This document shows positions 1-8,927 of a stretch of 42,960 nt of DNA, in pieces. Within the stretch, counting starts at the first letter, position 1, and each line of letters starts with the position of its first letter. Under the pieces are notes generated by a model. It worked only from the letters and a program-made list of their open reading frames with translations. It was not told the origin of the DNA and made no database searches. This stretch comes from Pseudomonas palmensis (GTDB lineage: Bacteria > Pseudomonadota > Gammaproteobacteria > Pseudomonadales > Pseudomonadaceae), in the NCBI RefSeq assembly GCF_017848315.1, contig NZ_JAFKEC010000049.1, positions 1 to 42,960 on the forward strand, given 5' to 3'. Both the position numbers and the translations under genes were made by a program.

Positions 1-325
1 GGTCGTAGTTGATGCTCTGGTAGCTGAACGGGATCGGTGCCCACAGCACCCAGCTGTCCTTGGCTGCCAGCAACTCGCGGATGTACGGGCTCTTGTAGTT
101 GGCCTCCAGCGGGAACTCGCCGCCGAAGGTGGTCTCGGGGTAGCGCTTGAGGGCGGGGAAGTACCATTCGCCGTCGTAACGCACCGCCAGCGGCTTGTCG
201 TTGGCGATCAGCTCGGCGCCCAGGCTCAGCCCGAACAGGATCAGGAACAGCCACAGCGACCACCAGCCACGGCGGTTGGCCTTGAAGCGTTCGAAGCGGC
301 GGCGGTTGAGAGGGGATAGGGTCAT
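1..325 (-). CDS. yejE: Peptide ABC transporter permease, YejE/NppC type (5' part only)
   Basis: This is the N-terminal 108 codons of an inner-membrane permease; the rest lies beyond the left edge. The protein starts MTLSPLNRRRFERFKANRRG, a basic cytoplasmic segment, followed by a hydrophobic helix (WWSLWLFLILFGLSLG) and then a long periplasmic stretch with YDGEWYFPALKRYPET, which is typical of YejE. The ATG at 325 follows the yejB stop by one base, so the two are translationally linked. YejE pairs with YejB as the second permease of a peptide importer. The ATPase gene (yejF/nppD) is expected just outside the window. Confidence 0.9.
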   Translation of the reverse strand, partial: MTLSPLNRRRFERFKANRRGWWSLWLFLILFGLSLGAELIANDKPLAVRYDGEWYFPALKRYPETTFGGEFPLEANYKSPYIRELLAAKDSWVLWAPIPFSYQSINYD

Positions 326-326
326 C

Positions 327-1400
327 TCAGTGCTCCCGGCTGTCGAAGTCGATACGCGGATCGACCAGGGTGTAGGTCAGGTCACCGATCAGCTTCACCA
401 CCAGGCCCAGCAGGGTGAAGATGAACAGCGTGCCGAACACCACCGGGTAGTCGCGGTTGATGGCCGCCTCGAAGCTCATCAGGCCCAGGCCGTCGAGGGA
501 GAAGATCACCTCCACCAGCAGCGAGCCGGTGAAGAAGATGCCGATGAATGCCGAGGGGAAGCCCGCGATCACCAGCAGCATCGCGTTGCGAAACACGTGC
601 CCGTAGAGCACCCGGTTGGGGCTCAGGCCCTTGGCCTTGGCGGTGATCACATACTGCTTGTTGATCTCGTCGAGGAAGCTGTTCTTGGTCAGCAGGGTCA
701 TGGTGGCGAAGTTGCCGATCACCAGCGCGGTCACCGGCAGGGTCAGGTGCCAGAAGTAATCGAGGATCTTGCCCGTGGTGCTCAGTTCATCGAAGTTGTT
801 CGAGGTGAGCCCGCGCAAGGGGAACCAGTCCAGGTAGCTGCCGCCGGCAAACAGCACGATCAGCAGGATGGCGAACAGGAATGCCGGGATCGCATAGCCG
901 ACGATGATGGCCGAGCTGGTCCACACGTCGAAGTGGCTGCCGTGCCGGGTAGCCTTGGCGATGCCCAGGGGGATCGACACCAGGTACATGATCAGCGTGC
1001 TCCACAGCCCCAGCGAGATCGACACCGGCATCTTCTCGGCAATCAGGTCGATGACCTTGGCGTCGCGGAAGAAGCTGTCGCCGAAATCCAGCCGGGCGTA
1101 GTTCTTGATCATGATCCACAGGCGTTCCGGCGCCGGCTTGTCGAAGCCGTACATGCGCTCGATTTCCTTGACCAGGGCAGGGTCCAGGCCCTGGGCGCCA
1201 CGGTAGTTGGAGCCGGCCACGGATACTTCCGAACCGCCACCGGCGATGCGGCTGGTGGCGCCGTCGAAGCCCTCGAGCTTGGCGATCATCTGTTCCACCG
1301 GGCCGCCGGGCGCGGCCTGGATGATCACGAAGTTGATGATCAGGATACCCAGCAGGGTGGGGATGATCAGCAACAGGCGGCGAAAGATATAGGCCAGCAT
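327..1400 (-). CDS. yejB: Peptide ABC transporter permease, YejB/NppB type
   Basis: Inner-membrane permease of a dipeptide/oligopeptide importer, 357 residues. It begins MLAYIFRRLLLIIPTLLGIL, the usual first membrane helix of DppB/OppB/YejB proteins, and contains the binding-protein-dependent transport motif near the C-terminal third (YVITAKAKGLSPNRVLYGHVFRNA, an EAA-type loop that contacts the ATPase). The insert after the first helix (EQMIAKLEGFDGATSRI) is characteristic of YejB rather than DppB. The start at 1400 lies one base after the stop of the upstream binding-protein gene. Known relatives import microcin C (E. coli Yej) and peptidyl nucleoside antibiotics (P. aeruginosa Npp). Confidence 0.93.
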   Translation of the reverse strand: MLAYIFRRLLLIIPTLLGILIINFVIIQAAPGGPVEQMIAKLEGFDGATSRIAGGGSEVSVAGSNYRGAQGLDPALVKEIERMYGFDKPAPERLWIMIKNYARLDFGDSFFRDAKVIDLIAEKMPVSISLGLWSTLIMYLVSIPLGIAKATRHGSHFDVWTSSAIIVGYAIPAFLFAILLIVLFAGGSYLDWFPLRGLTSNNFDELSTTGKILDYFWHLTLPVTALVIGNFATMTLLTKNSFLDEINKQYVITAKAKGLSPNRVLYGHVFRNAMLLVIAGFPSAFIGIFFTGSLLVEVIFSLDGLGLMSFEAAINRDYPVVFGTLFIFTLLGLVVKLIGDLTYTLVDPRIDFDSREH

Positions 1401-1401
1401 G

Positions 1402-3264
1402 TCAAGGTGCCTCGCCCGCTGGGGCAGCATCGGCTGGGGCGGCGTCTGCGGCCCCCGGCACCACCGGTTTCACATCCGGCTTGATCCACCAGGTGTTGAT
1501 GCCGATGTCGTACTTGGGCGGCGTGGCCGGGTGGCCGATATGGTTCCAGTACGCCACGCGCCAGGTCTTGATGTGCCAGTTGGGTACCACGTAGTAGCCC
1601 CACTGCAGCACGCGGTCCAGGGCACGGGTGTGTTCGATCAGGCTCTGGCGCGAGTCGGCATTGATCAGGCCGTCCACCAGGGTGTCCACGGCCGGGTCCT
1701 TGAGGCCCATGAAGTTGCGGCTGCCGGGCTTGTCGGCGCTGGCGCTCTGCCAGAACTCGCGTTGCTCGTTGCCCGGCGAGTTGGATTGCGGGAAGCCGCC
1801 CACGATCATGTCGAAGTCGCGCGAGCGCAGGCGGTTGATGTACTCCGATACGTCCACCCGGCGAATGTTCAGCTCGATGCCCAGGTCGGCCAGGTTGCGC
1901 TTGTAGGGCAGCAGGATGCGCTCGAACTCGGTCTGGGCGAGCAGAAACTCGATCACCACCGGCTTGCCCTGGGCATCCACCATCTTGTCGTCCTGGATGC
2001 GCCAGCCGGCTTCCTGCAGCAGCTTGTAGGCCTGGCGTTGCTGCTCGCGGATCATGCCGCTGCCATCGGTGACCGGGTTCTTGAACGCTTCGGTGAACAC
2101 CTTGTCGGGGATCTGCCCGCGCAGCGGTTCCAGCACTTTCAGTTCGGCCGCATCCGGCAGGCCGCTGGCCGCCATGTCGGAGTTTTCGAAGTAGCTGGTG
2201 GTGCGGGTGTAGGCGCCATTGAACAGCTGCTTGTTGGTCCACTCGAAGTCCAGCAGCAGGCTCAGTGCCTCACGCACGCGCACGTCCTGGAAGATCGGGC
2301 GGCGCAGGTTGAACACGAAGCCCTGCATGCCGGTCGGGTTGCCGTTGGCGATCTCTTCGCGGATCAGGCGGTTCTGGCGAACTGCCGGGATGTTGTAGGC
2401 GGTGGCCCAGTTCTTGGCGCTGACCTCCAGCCAGTAGTCGAACTGGCCGGCCTTGAGCGCCTCGAGCGCCACGGTGTTGTCGCGGTAGTAGTCGACGCGA
2501 ATGGTGTCGAAGTTGTAGAAGCCGAGGTTGATCGGCAGGTCCTTGCCCCAGTAGTCGGGGTCGCGCACGTAGCGGACCGAGCGCCCGGCCTTGACCTCGG
2601 CGACCTTGTACGGCCCGCTGCCCAGGGGGATCTCCAGGTTGCCTTTGGTGAAGTCGCGGGTGGCCCACCAGTGCTTGGGCAGCACCGGCAACTGGCCGAG
2701 GATCAGCGGCAGTTCACGGTTGCCCTTGTGCTTGAACTTGAACAGCACACGCAGCGGGTCTTCGGCGATCACTTCGTCGACGTCGGCATAGTAGGCGCGG
2801 TAAAGCGGTGCGCCGCTGGTGACCAGGGTGTTGAAGGTGAACACGACGTCTTCGGCACGAACCGGATGGCCATCCTGAAAGCGCGCCTCGGGGCGCAGGT
2901 AGAAGCGCACCCAGCTGTTGTCGGGGGCTTTTTCGATCTGCCTGGCCAGCAGCCCGTATTCGGTGAATGGCTCATCAAGGCTGTTGCGCGCCAGGGTGTC
3001 GTATACCAGATCGATGTTGTCGGCCGGCACGCCCTTGTTGATGAAGGGGTTGAGGCTGTCGAAGCTGCCGGAGCCGTTGACGCGAAAGGTGCCGCCCTTG
3101 GGCGCGTCGGGGTTCACATAGTCGAAATGCTTGAAGTTGGCCGGGTACTTGGGCGCTTCGTCGTAGAGGGTCACTGCATGTTGCGGGGCGGCCAGGGCCT
3201 GAAAGCTCAGGCTGGCCAGCAGCAGGCCGCCTGCGATCAGGCGCAGGCACGGCAATGGCATCAT
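1402..3264 (-). CDS. nppA2: Periplasmic peptide-binding protein, second of two (NppA2/YejA-like)
   Basis: Solute-binding protein of SBP_bac_5 type, 620 residues, that delivers peptides to the YejB/YejE permease. It has a signal peptide (MMPLPCLRLIAGG, then a hydrophobic stretch ending QALAA) and the YejA-type mature start LYDEAPKYPANFKHFDYVNPDAPKGG. Near the C-terminus it keeps YYVVPNWHIKTWRVAYWNHIG and NTWWIKP, shared with its upstream paralogue. The ATG at 3264 overlaps the preceding stop as ATGA, and a second ATG follows at once, so either could be used. The C-terminal tail is rich in Ala and Pro. The symbol rests on two tandem binding proteins in the same order as P. aeruginosa nppA1A2BCD; specificity is not shown by the sequence. 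Confidence 0.85.
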   Translation of the reverse strand: MMPLPCLRLIAGGLLLASLSFQALAAPQHAVTLYDEAPKYPANFKHFDYVNPDAPKGGTFRVNGSGSFDSLNPFINKGVPADNIDLVYDTLARNSLDEPFTEYGLLARQIEKAPDNSWVRFYLRPEARFQDGHPVRAEDVVFTFNTLVTSGAPLYRAYYADVDEVIAEDPLRVLFKFKHKGNRELPLILGQLPVLPKHWWATRDFTKGNLEIPLGSGPYKVAEVKAGRSVRYVRDPDYWGKDLPINLGFYNFDTIRVDYYRDNTVALEALKAGQFDYWLEVSAKNWATAYNIPAVRQNRLIREEIANGNPTGMQGFVFNLRRPIFQDVRVREALSLLLDFEWTNKQLFNGAYTRTTSYFENSDMAASGLPDAAELKVLEPLRGQIPDKVFTEAFKNPVTDGSGMIREQQRQAYKLLQEAGWRIQDDKMVDAQGKPVVIEFLLAQTEFERILLPYKRNLADLGIELNIRRVDVSEYINRLRSRDFDMIVGGFPQSNSPGNEQREFWQSASADKPGSRNFMGLKDPAVDTLVDGLINADSRQSLIEHTRALDRVLQWGYYVVPNWHIKTWRVAYWNHIGHPATPPKYDIGINTWWIKPDVKPVVPGAADAAPADAAPAGEAP

Positions 3265-5093
3265 TGGGCGTTCTCCGTGGGCTTGAGCCACCAGCTGTTC
3301 AGCCCCAGGGTGTAGGGCGGCGTGGCGACAAAGGCAAACCGGTTGCGGTAGGCCAGGCGGTGATAGTCGAGATACCAGTTGGGAACCATGTAGTGCTGCC
3401 ATAGCAGCACTCGATCGAGGGCGCGCGCCGCAGCCACCTGGTCGTCGCGGCTCTGTGCATTGAGCAGGGACTCTAGCAGGTGGTCGACCACCGGGCTCTT
3501 CACGCCCGCGTAATTCTTGCTGCCTTTGGTGGCGGCCTGGCTGGAATGAAAATACAGCCACTGCTCAAGGCCCGGGCTCAGGGTCTGGTTCAGGGTCATC
3601 AGAATCATGTCGAAATCAAATTGGTCCAGCCGTTGTTTGTACTGGGCCCGGTCTACCGTGCGCAAGCGCGCGTCGATACCGATGCTGGCAAGATTTTCGA
3701 CATAAGGTTGCAGGATCCGCTCCAGGTTCGGGTTCACCAGCAGAATTTCCAGCTTCAGCGGCTGCCCGTTGCTGTTGAGCAGGCGCTGGCCGCTGAGCTT
3801 CCAGCCTGCCTGGCCGAGCAGGCTGAGGGCCTGGCGCAGGGTATCGCGGTCGATACCGCGCCCGTTGGTCTTGCCCACGCTGTAGGGCTGGGTGAACAGG
3901 GCGGCAGGCAGTTGGTCGCGGTACGGCGCCAGCAGCAGCCACTCCTTGCCCACCGGCAGGCCGGTGGCGCTGAACTCGCTGTTGGGGTAGTAACTGCTGG
4001 CGCGCTTGTAGGCGCTGCTGAACAGGGTGCGGTTGGTCCATTCGAAGTCCAGCATCAGGCCCAGCGCCTGGCGCACGCGGTCGTCGCTGAAGGCGGCGCG
4101 CCGGCTGTTCATGAACAACCCCTGAGTCTGGGTCGGGATCTGGTGGGCGATCTGCGCCTGGATCACCTGGCCACGACGCACAGCGGGGAAGTTGTAGCCG
4201 GTGGCCCAGTTCTTGGCCTGGTGCTCGATGTAGACATCGAACTCACCCGCCTTGAAGGCCTCGAAGGCCACATCGCTGTCGCGGTAGAACTCGAACTCGA
4301 CGCGGTCGAAGTTGTACTTGCCGCGGTTGACTGCCAGGTCCTTGCCCCAGTAGTCCTTGACCCGCTCGAACACCAGGCTTCGACCTGGCTGTACCTGGGT
4401 GATGCGGTACGGGCCGCTGCCCAGTGGCGGTTCAAAGGTAGTGGCCTTGAAATCGCGGCCTTTCCAGTAATGCTGGGGCAGCACCGGCATTTCGCCCAGG
4501 CGCAAGATCAGCAGCGGGTTGCCGGCACGCTTGAACACGAAGCGGATGCGCTTGGGGTTGAGGATGTCGACTCGCTGCACTTCCTGCAGGTTGGTGCGGT
4601 AGAGCGGGTGGCCTTCCTTGAGCAGGGTGCGGTAGGAGAACGCCACGTCGGCGGCGGTGATCGGCCGGCCATCGTGAAAGCGTGCCTCGGGACGCAGGTT
4701 GAACACCACCCAGCTGCGGTCTTCGCTGTACTCCACCGAACGGGCGATCAGCCCGTAGCTGGAGGTGGCTTCATCGCCGGAGGGGTCGCGCTGGCCGGTG
4801 CCCACCATCAGGGTCTCGTTCAGCTCGTTCACCCCGTACTGCAGGAAGTTGGGCGTGGTGACCGGGCTTGAGCCCTTGAAGGTATAGGGGTTGAGGGTAT
4901 CGAACGTGCCGAATGCCATGGCGCGCAAGGTGCCGCCTTTGGGCGCTTGCGGGTTTACCCAATCGAAATGGGTGAACTTGGCTGGGTACTTGAGCGTGCC
5001 GAACTGGGCGTAACCGTGACTTTCGCTGATGGTCGCACCCGCGGGAAAGCTCAAGGCCAGGCTGAATGACAGCAACAGGAGGGGACGTATCAA
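3261..5093 (-). CDS. nppA1: Periplasmic peptide-binding protein, first of two (NppA1/YejA-like)
   Basis: Solute-binding protein of the SBP_bac_5 family, 610 residues, and the first gene of the importer operon. It begins MIRPLLLLSFSLALSFPAGA, a Sec signal peptide. The mature part has HGYAQFGTLKYPAKFTHFDWVNPQAPKGG and ends NSWWLKPTENAQ, parallel to the protein downstream, so the two are paralogues from an old duplication. The ATGA overlap at 3261-3264 couples their translation. About 120 bases separate the start from the mltD stop, with a terminator for mltD between, so the operon has its own promoter in that gap or reads through. Import of peptides or peptide-like antibiotics is the expected job. 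Confidence 0.85.
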   Translation of the reverse strand: MIRPLLLLSFSLALSFPAGATISESHGYAQFGTLKYPAKFTHFDWVNPQAPKGGTLRAMAFGTFDTLNPYTFKGSSPVTTPNFLQYGVNELNETLMVGTGQRDPSGDEATSSYGLIARSVEYSEDRSWVVFNLRPEARFHDGRPITAADVAFSYRTLLKEGHPLYRTNLQEVQRVDILNPKRIRFVFKRAGNPLLILRLGEMPVLPQHYWKGRDFKATTFEPPLGSGPYRITQVQPGRSLVFERVKDYWGKDLAVNRGKYNFDRVEFEFYRDSDVAFEAFKAGEFDVYIEHQAKNWATGYNFPAVRRGQVIQAQIAHQIPTQTQGLFMNSRRAAFSDDRVRQALGLMLDFEWTNRTLFSSAYKRASSYYPNSEFSATGLPVGKEWLLLAPYRDQLPAALFTQPYSVGKTNGRGIDRDTLRQALSLLGQAGWKLSGQRLLNSNGQPLKLEILLVNPNLERILQPYVENLASIGIDARLRTVDRAQYKQRLDQFDFDMILMTLNQTLSPGLEQWLYFHSSQAATKGSKNYAGVKSPVVDHLLESLLNAQSRDDQVAAARALDRVLLWQHYMVPNWYLDYHRLAYRNRFAFVATPPYTLGLNSWWLKPTENAQ

Positions 5094-5155
5094 GTCGGCG
5101 ATCCGATCCGGGCTTGGGCTTTATTCCGGCTACAGTAACAGCTTGTATCGGCAGG

Positions 5156-5185
5156 AAAAAGAGCAGCCCCGGAGATCGCCGGGGC
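5156..5185 (-). terminator. Intrinsic terminator after mltD
   Basis: A GCCCCGG stem (5166-5172) pairs perfectly with CCGGGGC (5179-5185) around a six-base loop. On the minus strand it is followed within five bases by a run of five T (5160-5156). It lies 28 bases past the mltD stop. Confidence 0.8.
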
Positions 5186-5212
5186 CGCGGCCAGGCAGGC
5201 CTGGCCCGGGTC

Positions 5213-6634
5213 TCAGTGCGGCAGGTAGACGGTGAGGGTCTGGCCGGGCTTGAGGGCGTGGCCGCTGCGCGGATTCCAGCGCTTGAGATGCTGCATTTCA
5301 ACGTTGAAACGCTTGGCCACCATGTACAGCGAATCGCCTTTGCGCACCTTGTACTGGGTAGGCTTCTTCTGGTTGGCGGCCGCGCTGGCAGGCTGCGCAC
5401 CTTGCATCACCAGGGTCTGGCCGACCTTGAGGTTGTTGCCGCGCAGCTTGTTCCAGCGCTGCAGGTCCTTGACGCTGACCTTGTTGGCCCGGGCGATGCT
5501 GCCCAGGTTGTCGCCACGCTTGACCCGGTAGCGGCTGTTGCGCACCGGCGTCGAGGCTTCGGCCAGGGCTGCCTCGAATACCGCCTTTTTCGGCTGCAGG
5601 CTGAGCAGCTCTTCGGGCTTCATGTTCGACAGGCTGGTGGTCAGCAGTTGCGCCTTGGCGGTGGGTACCAGCAATTGCTGCGGGCCGTCCACGGTCATGC
5701 GTTTCTTGAAGGCCGGGTTGAGCTGGAACAGCTCGTCTTCGTCGATCTCGGCCAGTGCGGCGACCCGCGACAGGTCGAGCCGGTCCTTGATCGCCACGGC
5801 TTCGAAGTAGGGTTCGTTGGCAATCGGGTTGAGGTTCACGCCATACGCCTGCGGGGTCAGCACCACCTGCGACAGGGCCAGCAGCTTTGGCACGTAGTCG
5901 CGGGTTTCCTTGGGCAGCGGCAGGTTCCAGTAGTCGGTTGGCAGGCCGAGCTTCTCGTTGCGCTCGATGGCGCGGCTGACCGTGCCTTCACCGGCGTTGT
6001 AGGCCGCCAGGGCCAGTAGCCAGTCGCCGTTGAACATGTCGTGCAGGCGGGTCAGGTAGTCCAGCGCCGCGTTGGTCGAGGCGGTGATGTCGCGACGGCC
6101 ATCGTAGAAGCGCGTCTGGCGCAGGTTGAAGTAGCGCCCGGTCGACGGGATGAACTGCCACAGGCCCACCGCGTGGGCGCGGGAATAGGCCATCGGGTTG
6201 TAGGCACTTTCGATTGCCGGCAGCAGGGCCAGCTCCAGCGGCATGTCGCGCTCTTCAAGACGCTCGACGATGTAGTGGATGTACAGGCTGCCGCGGTCGC
6301 CGGCGCCTTCTAGGAACGAAGGGTTGCTGGCGAACCACAGGCGCTGCTGCTCGATGCGCGGGTTCACCGCAATGCCGTCCTGCAACTGGAAGCCCTGGCG
6401 CATGCGTTCCCAGACGTCCTGGGCCACGGCTGGCTCGACCGGCTTCTTGTCATGCACGAAGATCGGTTTCTGCTTGATCCGCGCCTGGAAGTTGTGCGCG
6501 CGAACGCTATCGGATTCATCGACCTGGCGCGTGCTCTGGCAGCCCACGAGGGTGGCGGCCAGGGCCAGCGCACTGGCTTGGGCCAGGCGCGTCAGGGCAA
6601 CGGAATTGAAGGTTCTGCGGCTAGGGGACGACAT
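5213..6634 (-). CDS. mltD: Membrane-bound lytic murein transglycosylase D
   Basis: Cleaves the glycan strands of peptidoglycan, forming 1,6-anhydro ends, at the periplasmic side of the outer membrane. The protein (473 residues from the ATG at 6634) has a lipoprotein signal ending LVGC with the lipidated Cys at about 32. The SLT domain holds the catalytic Glu at about 142 in LLPAIESAYNP, then GLWQFIPSTGRYF and LALAAYNAGEGTV. Two LysM repeats follow at about 365-408 and 424-470 (YRVKRGDNLGSIA and YKVRKGDSLYMVA). An in-frame TTG at 6658 would extend the N-terminus by eight residues but would spoil the signal peptide. It is separate from gloB by 99 bases. Confidence 0.95.
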   Translation of the reverse strand: MSSPSRRTFNSVALTRLAQASALALAATLVGCQSTRQVDESDSVRAHNFQARIKQKPIFVHDKKPVEPAVAQDVWERMRQGFQLQDGIAVNPRIEQQRLWFASNPSFLEGAGDRGSLYIHYIVERLEERDMPLELALLPAIESAYNPMAYSRAHAVGLWQFIPSTGRYFNLRQTRFYDGRRDITASTNAALDYLTRLHDMFNGDWLLALAAYNAGEGTVSRAIERNEKLGLPTDYWNLPLPKETRDYVPKLLALSQVVLTPQAYGVNLNPIANEPYFEAVAIKDRLDLSRVAALAEIDEDELFQLNPAFKKRMTVDGPQQLLVPTAKAQLLTTSLSNMKPEELLSLQPKKAVFEAALAEASTPVRNSRYRVKRGDNLGSIARANKVSVKDLQRWNKLRGNNLKVGQTLVMQGAQPASAAANQKKPTQYKVRKGDSLYMVAKRFNVEMQHLKRWNPRSGHALKPGQTLTVYLPH

Positions 6635-6733
6635 TGGCTGGGGGAAAGTTCCGGGCAAAAATGTCGGGCGATTCTAGAAAGGCACCCCCCATCGGTCAAC
6701 CTTTGAGAATTTTCCGACCTTCACAGCGCCTGT

Positions 6734-7513
6734 TTAGAACGTGTCTTTCCAGGCCCGCAACCCTGCAAAAACAGCACTGGGCGTAGGGTTTATGCGGCCC
6801 ACCCGTTCGTCTATTTTTTGTTTAACGGATGTTTCTGCTGCCCGCAAAAACGGGTTGGTCAGCTTCTCCAGCGCGATGGTGGAGGGCAAAGTGATGCGAT
6901 CCTGCGCGCGCAGTGCGGTAACGTCTTCGAAGCGTTGGATAACGTGCGGGTTCTGCGGCTCGACCGCACAGGCAAAGCGCAGGTTGCTCAGGGTGTATTC
7001 GTGGGCGCAATACACCTGGGTGGCCGCCGGCAGCGCTGCCAGGCGCTCCAGCGAGTGGTGCATCTGCTCCGGCGTGCCCTCGAACAGGCGTCCGCAGCCG
7101 GCGGCGAACAGCGTGTCGCCACAGAACAGCATCGGCAACTGCGGCTGGGCACAGTAATAGGCGATGTGCCCCAGGGTGTGGCCGGGTACGGCGAACACCT
7201 GGAACTCAAGCCCCAGTACCTCGAGGCTGTCATTGTCGTTCAGGGCCTGGTCGCGGGCGGGTATGCGTTCGTTGGCCGGGCCGCTGACGCGGGCGCCGGT
7301 GTGCGCCTTGAGCTGCTCAACGCCGCCCACATGGTCGTGGTGGTGATGGGTGATCAGAATGTCGGTCAGTTGCCAGTCGGCATGCGCCTGCAGCCAGGCC
7401 AGCACGGGGGCGGCATCGCCCGGGTCGACCACCGCACAGCGCTGGTTCACGGCATCTTGTAACAACCAGATGTAGTTATCACTGAAAGCGGGCAGGGCCT
7501 GTATCTGTATCAT
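6734..7513 (-). CDS. gloB: Hydroxyacylglutathione hydrolase (glyoxalase II)
   Basis: Hydrolyses S-lactoylglutathione to D-lactate and glutathione, the second step of cytosolic methylglyoxal detoxification. The protein of 259 residues matches the family length. The binuclear metal site is visible as THHHHDHVGG at residues 55-64 (His56, His58, Asp60, His61), GHTLGH near 110, and FCGDTLF. The start chosen is MIQIQALPAF at 7513; an upstream in-frame ATG at 7528 lacks the family start. The gene is divergent from the methyltransferase at 7594, with both promoters in the 80-base gap. Confidence 0.95.
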   Translation of the reverse strand: MIQIQALPAFSDNYIWLLQDAVNQRCAVVDPGDAAPVLAWLQAHADWQLTDILITHHHHDHVGGVEQLKAHTGARVSGPANERIPARDQALNDNDSLEVLGLEFQVFAVPGHTLGHIAYYCAQPQLPMLFCGDTLFAAGCGRLFEGTPEQMHHSLERLAALPAATQVYCAHEYTLSNLRFACAVEPQNPHVIQRFEDVTALRAQDRITLPSTIALEKLTNPFLRAAETSVKQKIDERVGRINPTPSAVFAGLRAWKDTF

Positions 7514-7593
7514 CGTGCGATTCGCCAAACGGTGGACATGGGTGCATCTTAGTAGCTATGTGCGTTGTCGAGAACCTTCCAAGGGAGACAGCA

Positions 7594-8376
7594 ATGACCG
7601 ATCAAGCCTTTGCCCAGGCCGACCCGCAGTGGCTCGAGCTGATCAGCCAGGCGCGCGAGTGGTTCGCCGGCCCGCTGGGCCAGCAGCTGCTCGCCGGGGA
7701 GCAGCGCCTGCTCGAAGAGGAGCTGGGGCGCTTCTTCGGTGGCTACCTGGTGCATTACGGCCCTTGCGCCGAGGCACCGCCCAATGCCCCGCAGGTGCAA
7801 CGCAACGTGCGCCTGGGGGCGCCGCTGCCGGGCGTCGAGATCGTGTGCGAAGAGCAGGCCTGGCCCCTGAGCGAGCACGCCGCCGACGTGGTGGTGCTGC
7901 AGCACGGGCTGGACTTCAGCCTCTCGCCCCACGGCCTGCTGCGCGAGGCGGCCAGCAGCGTGCGCCCTGGCGGGCACCTGCTGATCGTCGGGATCAACCC
8001 CTGGAGCACCTGGGGCCTGCGCCGGGTGTTTGCCCATGATGCGTTGCGCAAGGCGCGCTGCATCTCGCCGTCGCGGGTGGGCGACTGGCTCAACCTGCTG
8101 GGCTTCGCGCTGGAGAAACGCCGCTTCGGGTGCTATCGTCCGCCGCTTGCCTCGCCGGCCTGGCAGGCACGGTTGTCTGGCTGGGAGCGTGCTGCCGGGC
8201 GCTGGCAGATATCCGGTGGCGGTGTGTACGTGCTGGTGGCGCGCAAGATGGTGGTGGGCCTGCGCCCGCTGCGCCAGGTGCGCCGCGAGCCGATGGGCAA
8301 GCTGCTGCCGTTGCCGATGGCCAAGGTCAACCGGCGCACGCCTCACCCCGAGGGCCGCACCTTCAATGATGAATAA
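7594..8376 (+). CDS. Class I SAM-dependent methyltransferase
   Basis: A 260-residue cytosolic protein with a methyltransferase-11-like core: the acidic strand VEIVCEEQAWPLSEHAADVVVLQH and the post-loop VRPGGHLLIVGINPWS are seen. The usual N-terminal GxGxG is not obvious, since the sequence before it is VQRNVRLGAPLPG. The ATG at 7594 is preceded by AAGGGAGA at a good distance. It lies nine bases before rnhA and is conserved beside gloB and rnhA in pseudomonads (PA1814-like, from memory). The substrate is unknown. Confidence 0.85.
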   Translation: MTDQAFAQADPQWLELISQAREWFAGPLGQQLLAGEQRLLEEELGRFFGGYLVHYGPCAEAPPNAPQVQRNVRLGAPLPGVEIVCEEQAWPLSEHAADVVVLQHGLDFSLSPHGLLREAASSVRPGGHLLIVGINPWSTWGLRRVFAHDALRKARCISPSRVGDWLNLLGFALEKRRFGCYRPPLASPAWQARLSGWERAAGRWQISGGGVYVLVARKMVVGLRPLRQVRREPMGKLLPLPMAKVNRRTPHPEGRTFNDE

Positions 8377-8385
8377 AGGCTGTAC

Positions 8386-8841
8386 ATGAGCGAAAGCGTC
8401 GAAAGCGTCGAGATCTACACCGATGGTGCCTGCAAGGGCAATCCTGGCCTGGGCGGCTGGGGCGCGCTGCTGGTCTGCAAGGGCGTCGAAAAGGAGCTGT
8501 GGGGCGGCGAGCGCGAAACCACCAACAACCGCATGGAACTGATGGCCGCCATCAAGGGCCTCGAGGCGCTCAAGCGCCAGTGTGATGTGCTGCTGGTAAC
8601 CGACTCGCAATACGTGATGAAAGGCATCACCGAGTGGATGGTCAACTGGAAGAAGCGTGGCTGGAAGACCGCCGCCAAGGAGCCGGTCAAGAACGCCGAC
8701 CTGTGGCAGCAGCTCGACGAACAGGTCAACCGCCACAACGTGAAATGGCAGTGGGTGCGCGGGCACGTCGGCCACGCCGGCAACGAGCGTGCCGACCAGC
8801 TGGCCAACCGCGGCGTCGACGATCTGCGCAAGCAACGCTGA
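8386..8841 (+). CDS. rnhA: Ribonuclease HI
   Basis: Degrades the RNA strand of RNA-DNA hybrids, removing R-loops and primers. The 151-residue protein keeps all catalytic residues: Asp13 in IYTDGACKGNPG, Glu51 in TTNNRMELMAA, Asp73 in VTDSQYV, His127 in VRGHVGHAGN and Asp137 in NERADQLA. It has the basic handle helix region (WMVNWKKRGWKTAAKEPVKN). It starts nine bases after the methyltransferase stop and is followed after 86 bases by dnaQ, a pairing common in gammaproteobacteria. Confidence 0.97.
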   Translation: MSESVESVEIYTDGACKGNPGLGGWGALLVCKGVEKELWGGERETTNNRMELMAAIKGLEALKRQCDVLLVTDSQYVMKGITEWMVNWKKRGWKTAAKEPVKNADLWQQLDEQVNRHNVKWQWVRGHVGHAGNERADQLANRGVDDLRKQR

Positions 8842-8927
8842 ACCCTCCCTTTAGCGAATTCGCCACATCCTGCCCCGGGTGAGGTAAAATTCGCCGCTTT
8901 CAATATTCAGGCAGTACGCGGCAGGAG

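Noticed and set aside
1399..3315. Long plus-strand open frame of 638 codons
   Set aside because: It lies antisense to a clear peptide-binding protein, has no ribosome site and a repetitive His/Gln/Val/Ala composition typical of the mirror frame of GC-rich genes.
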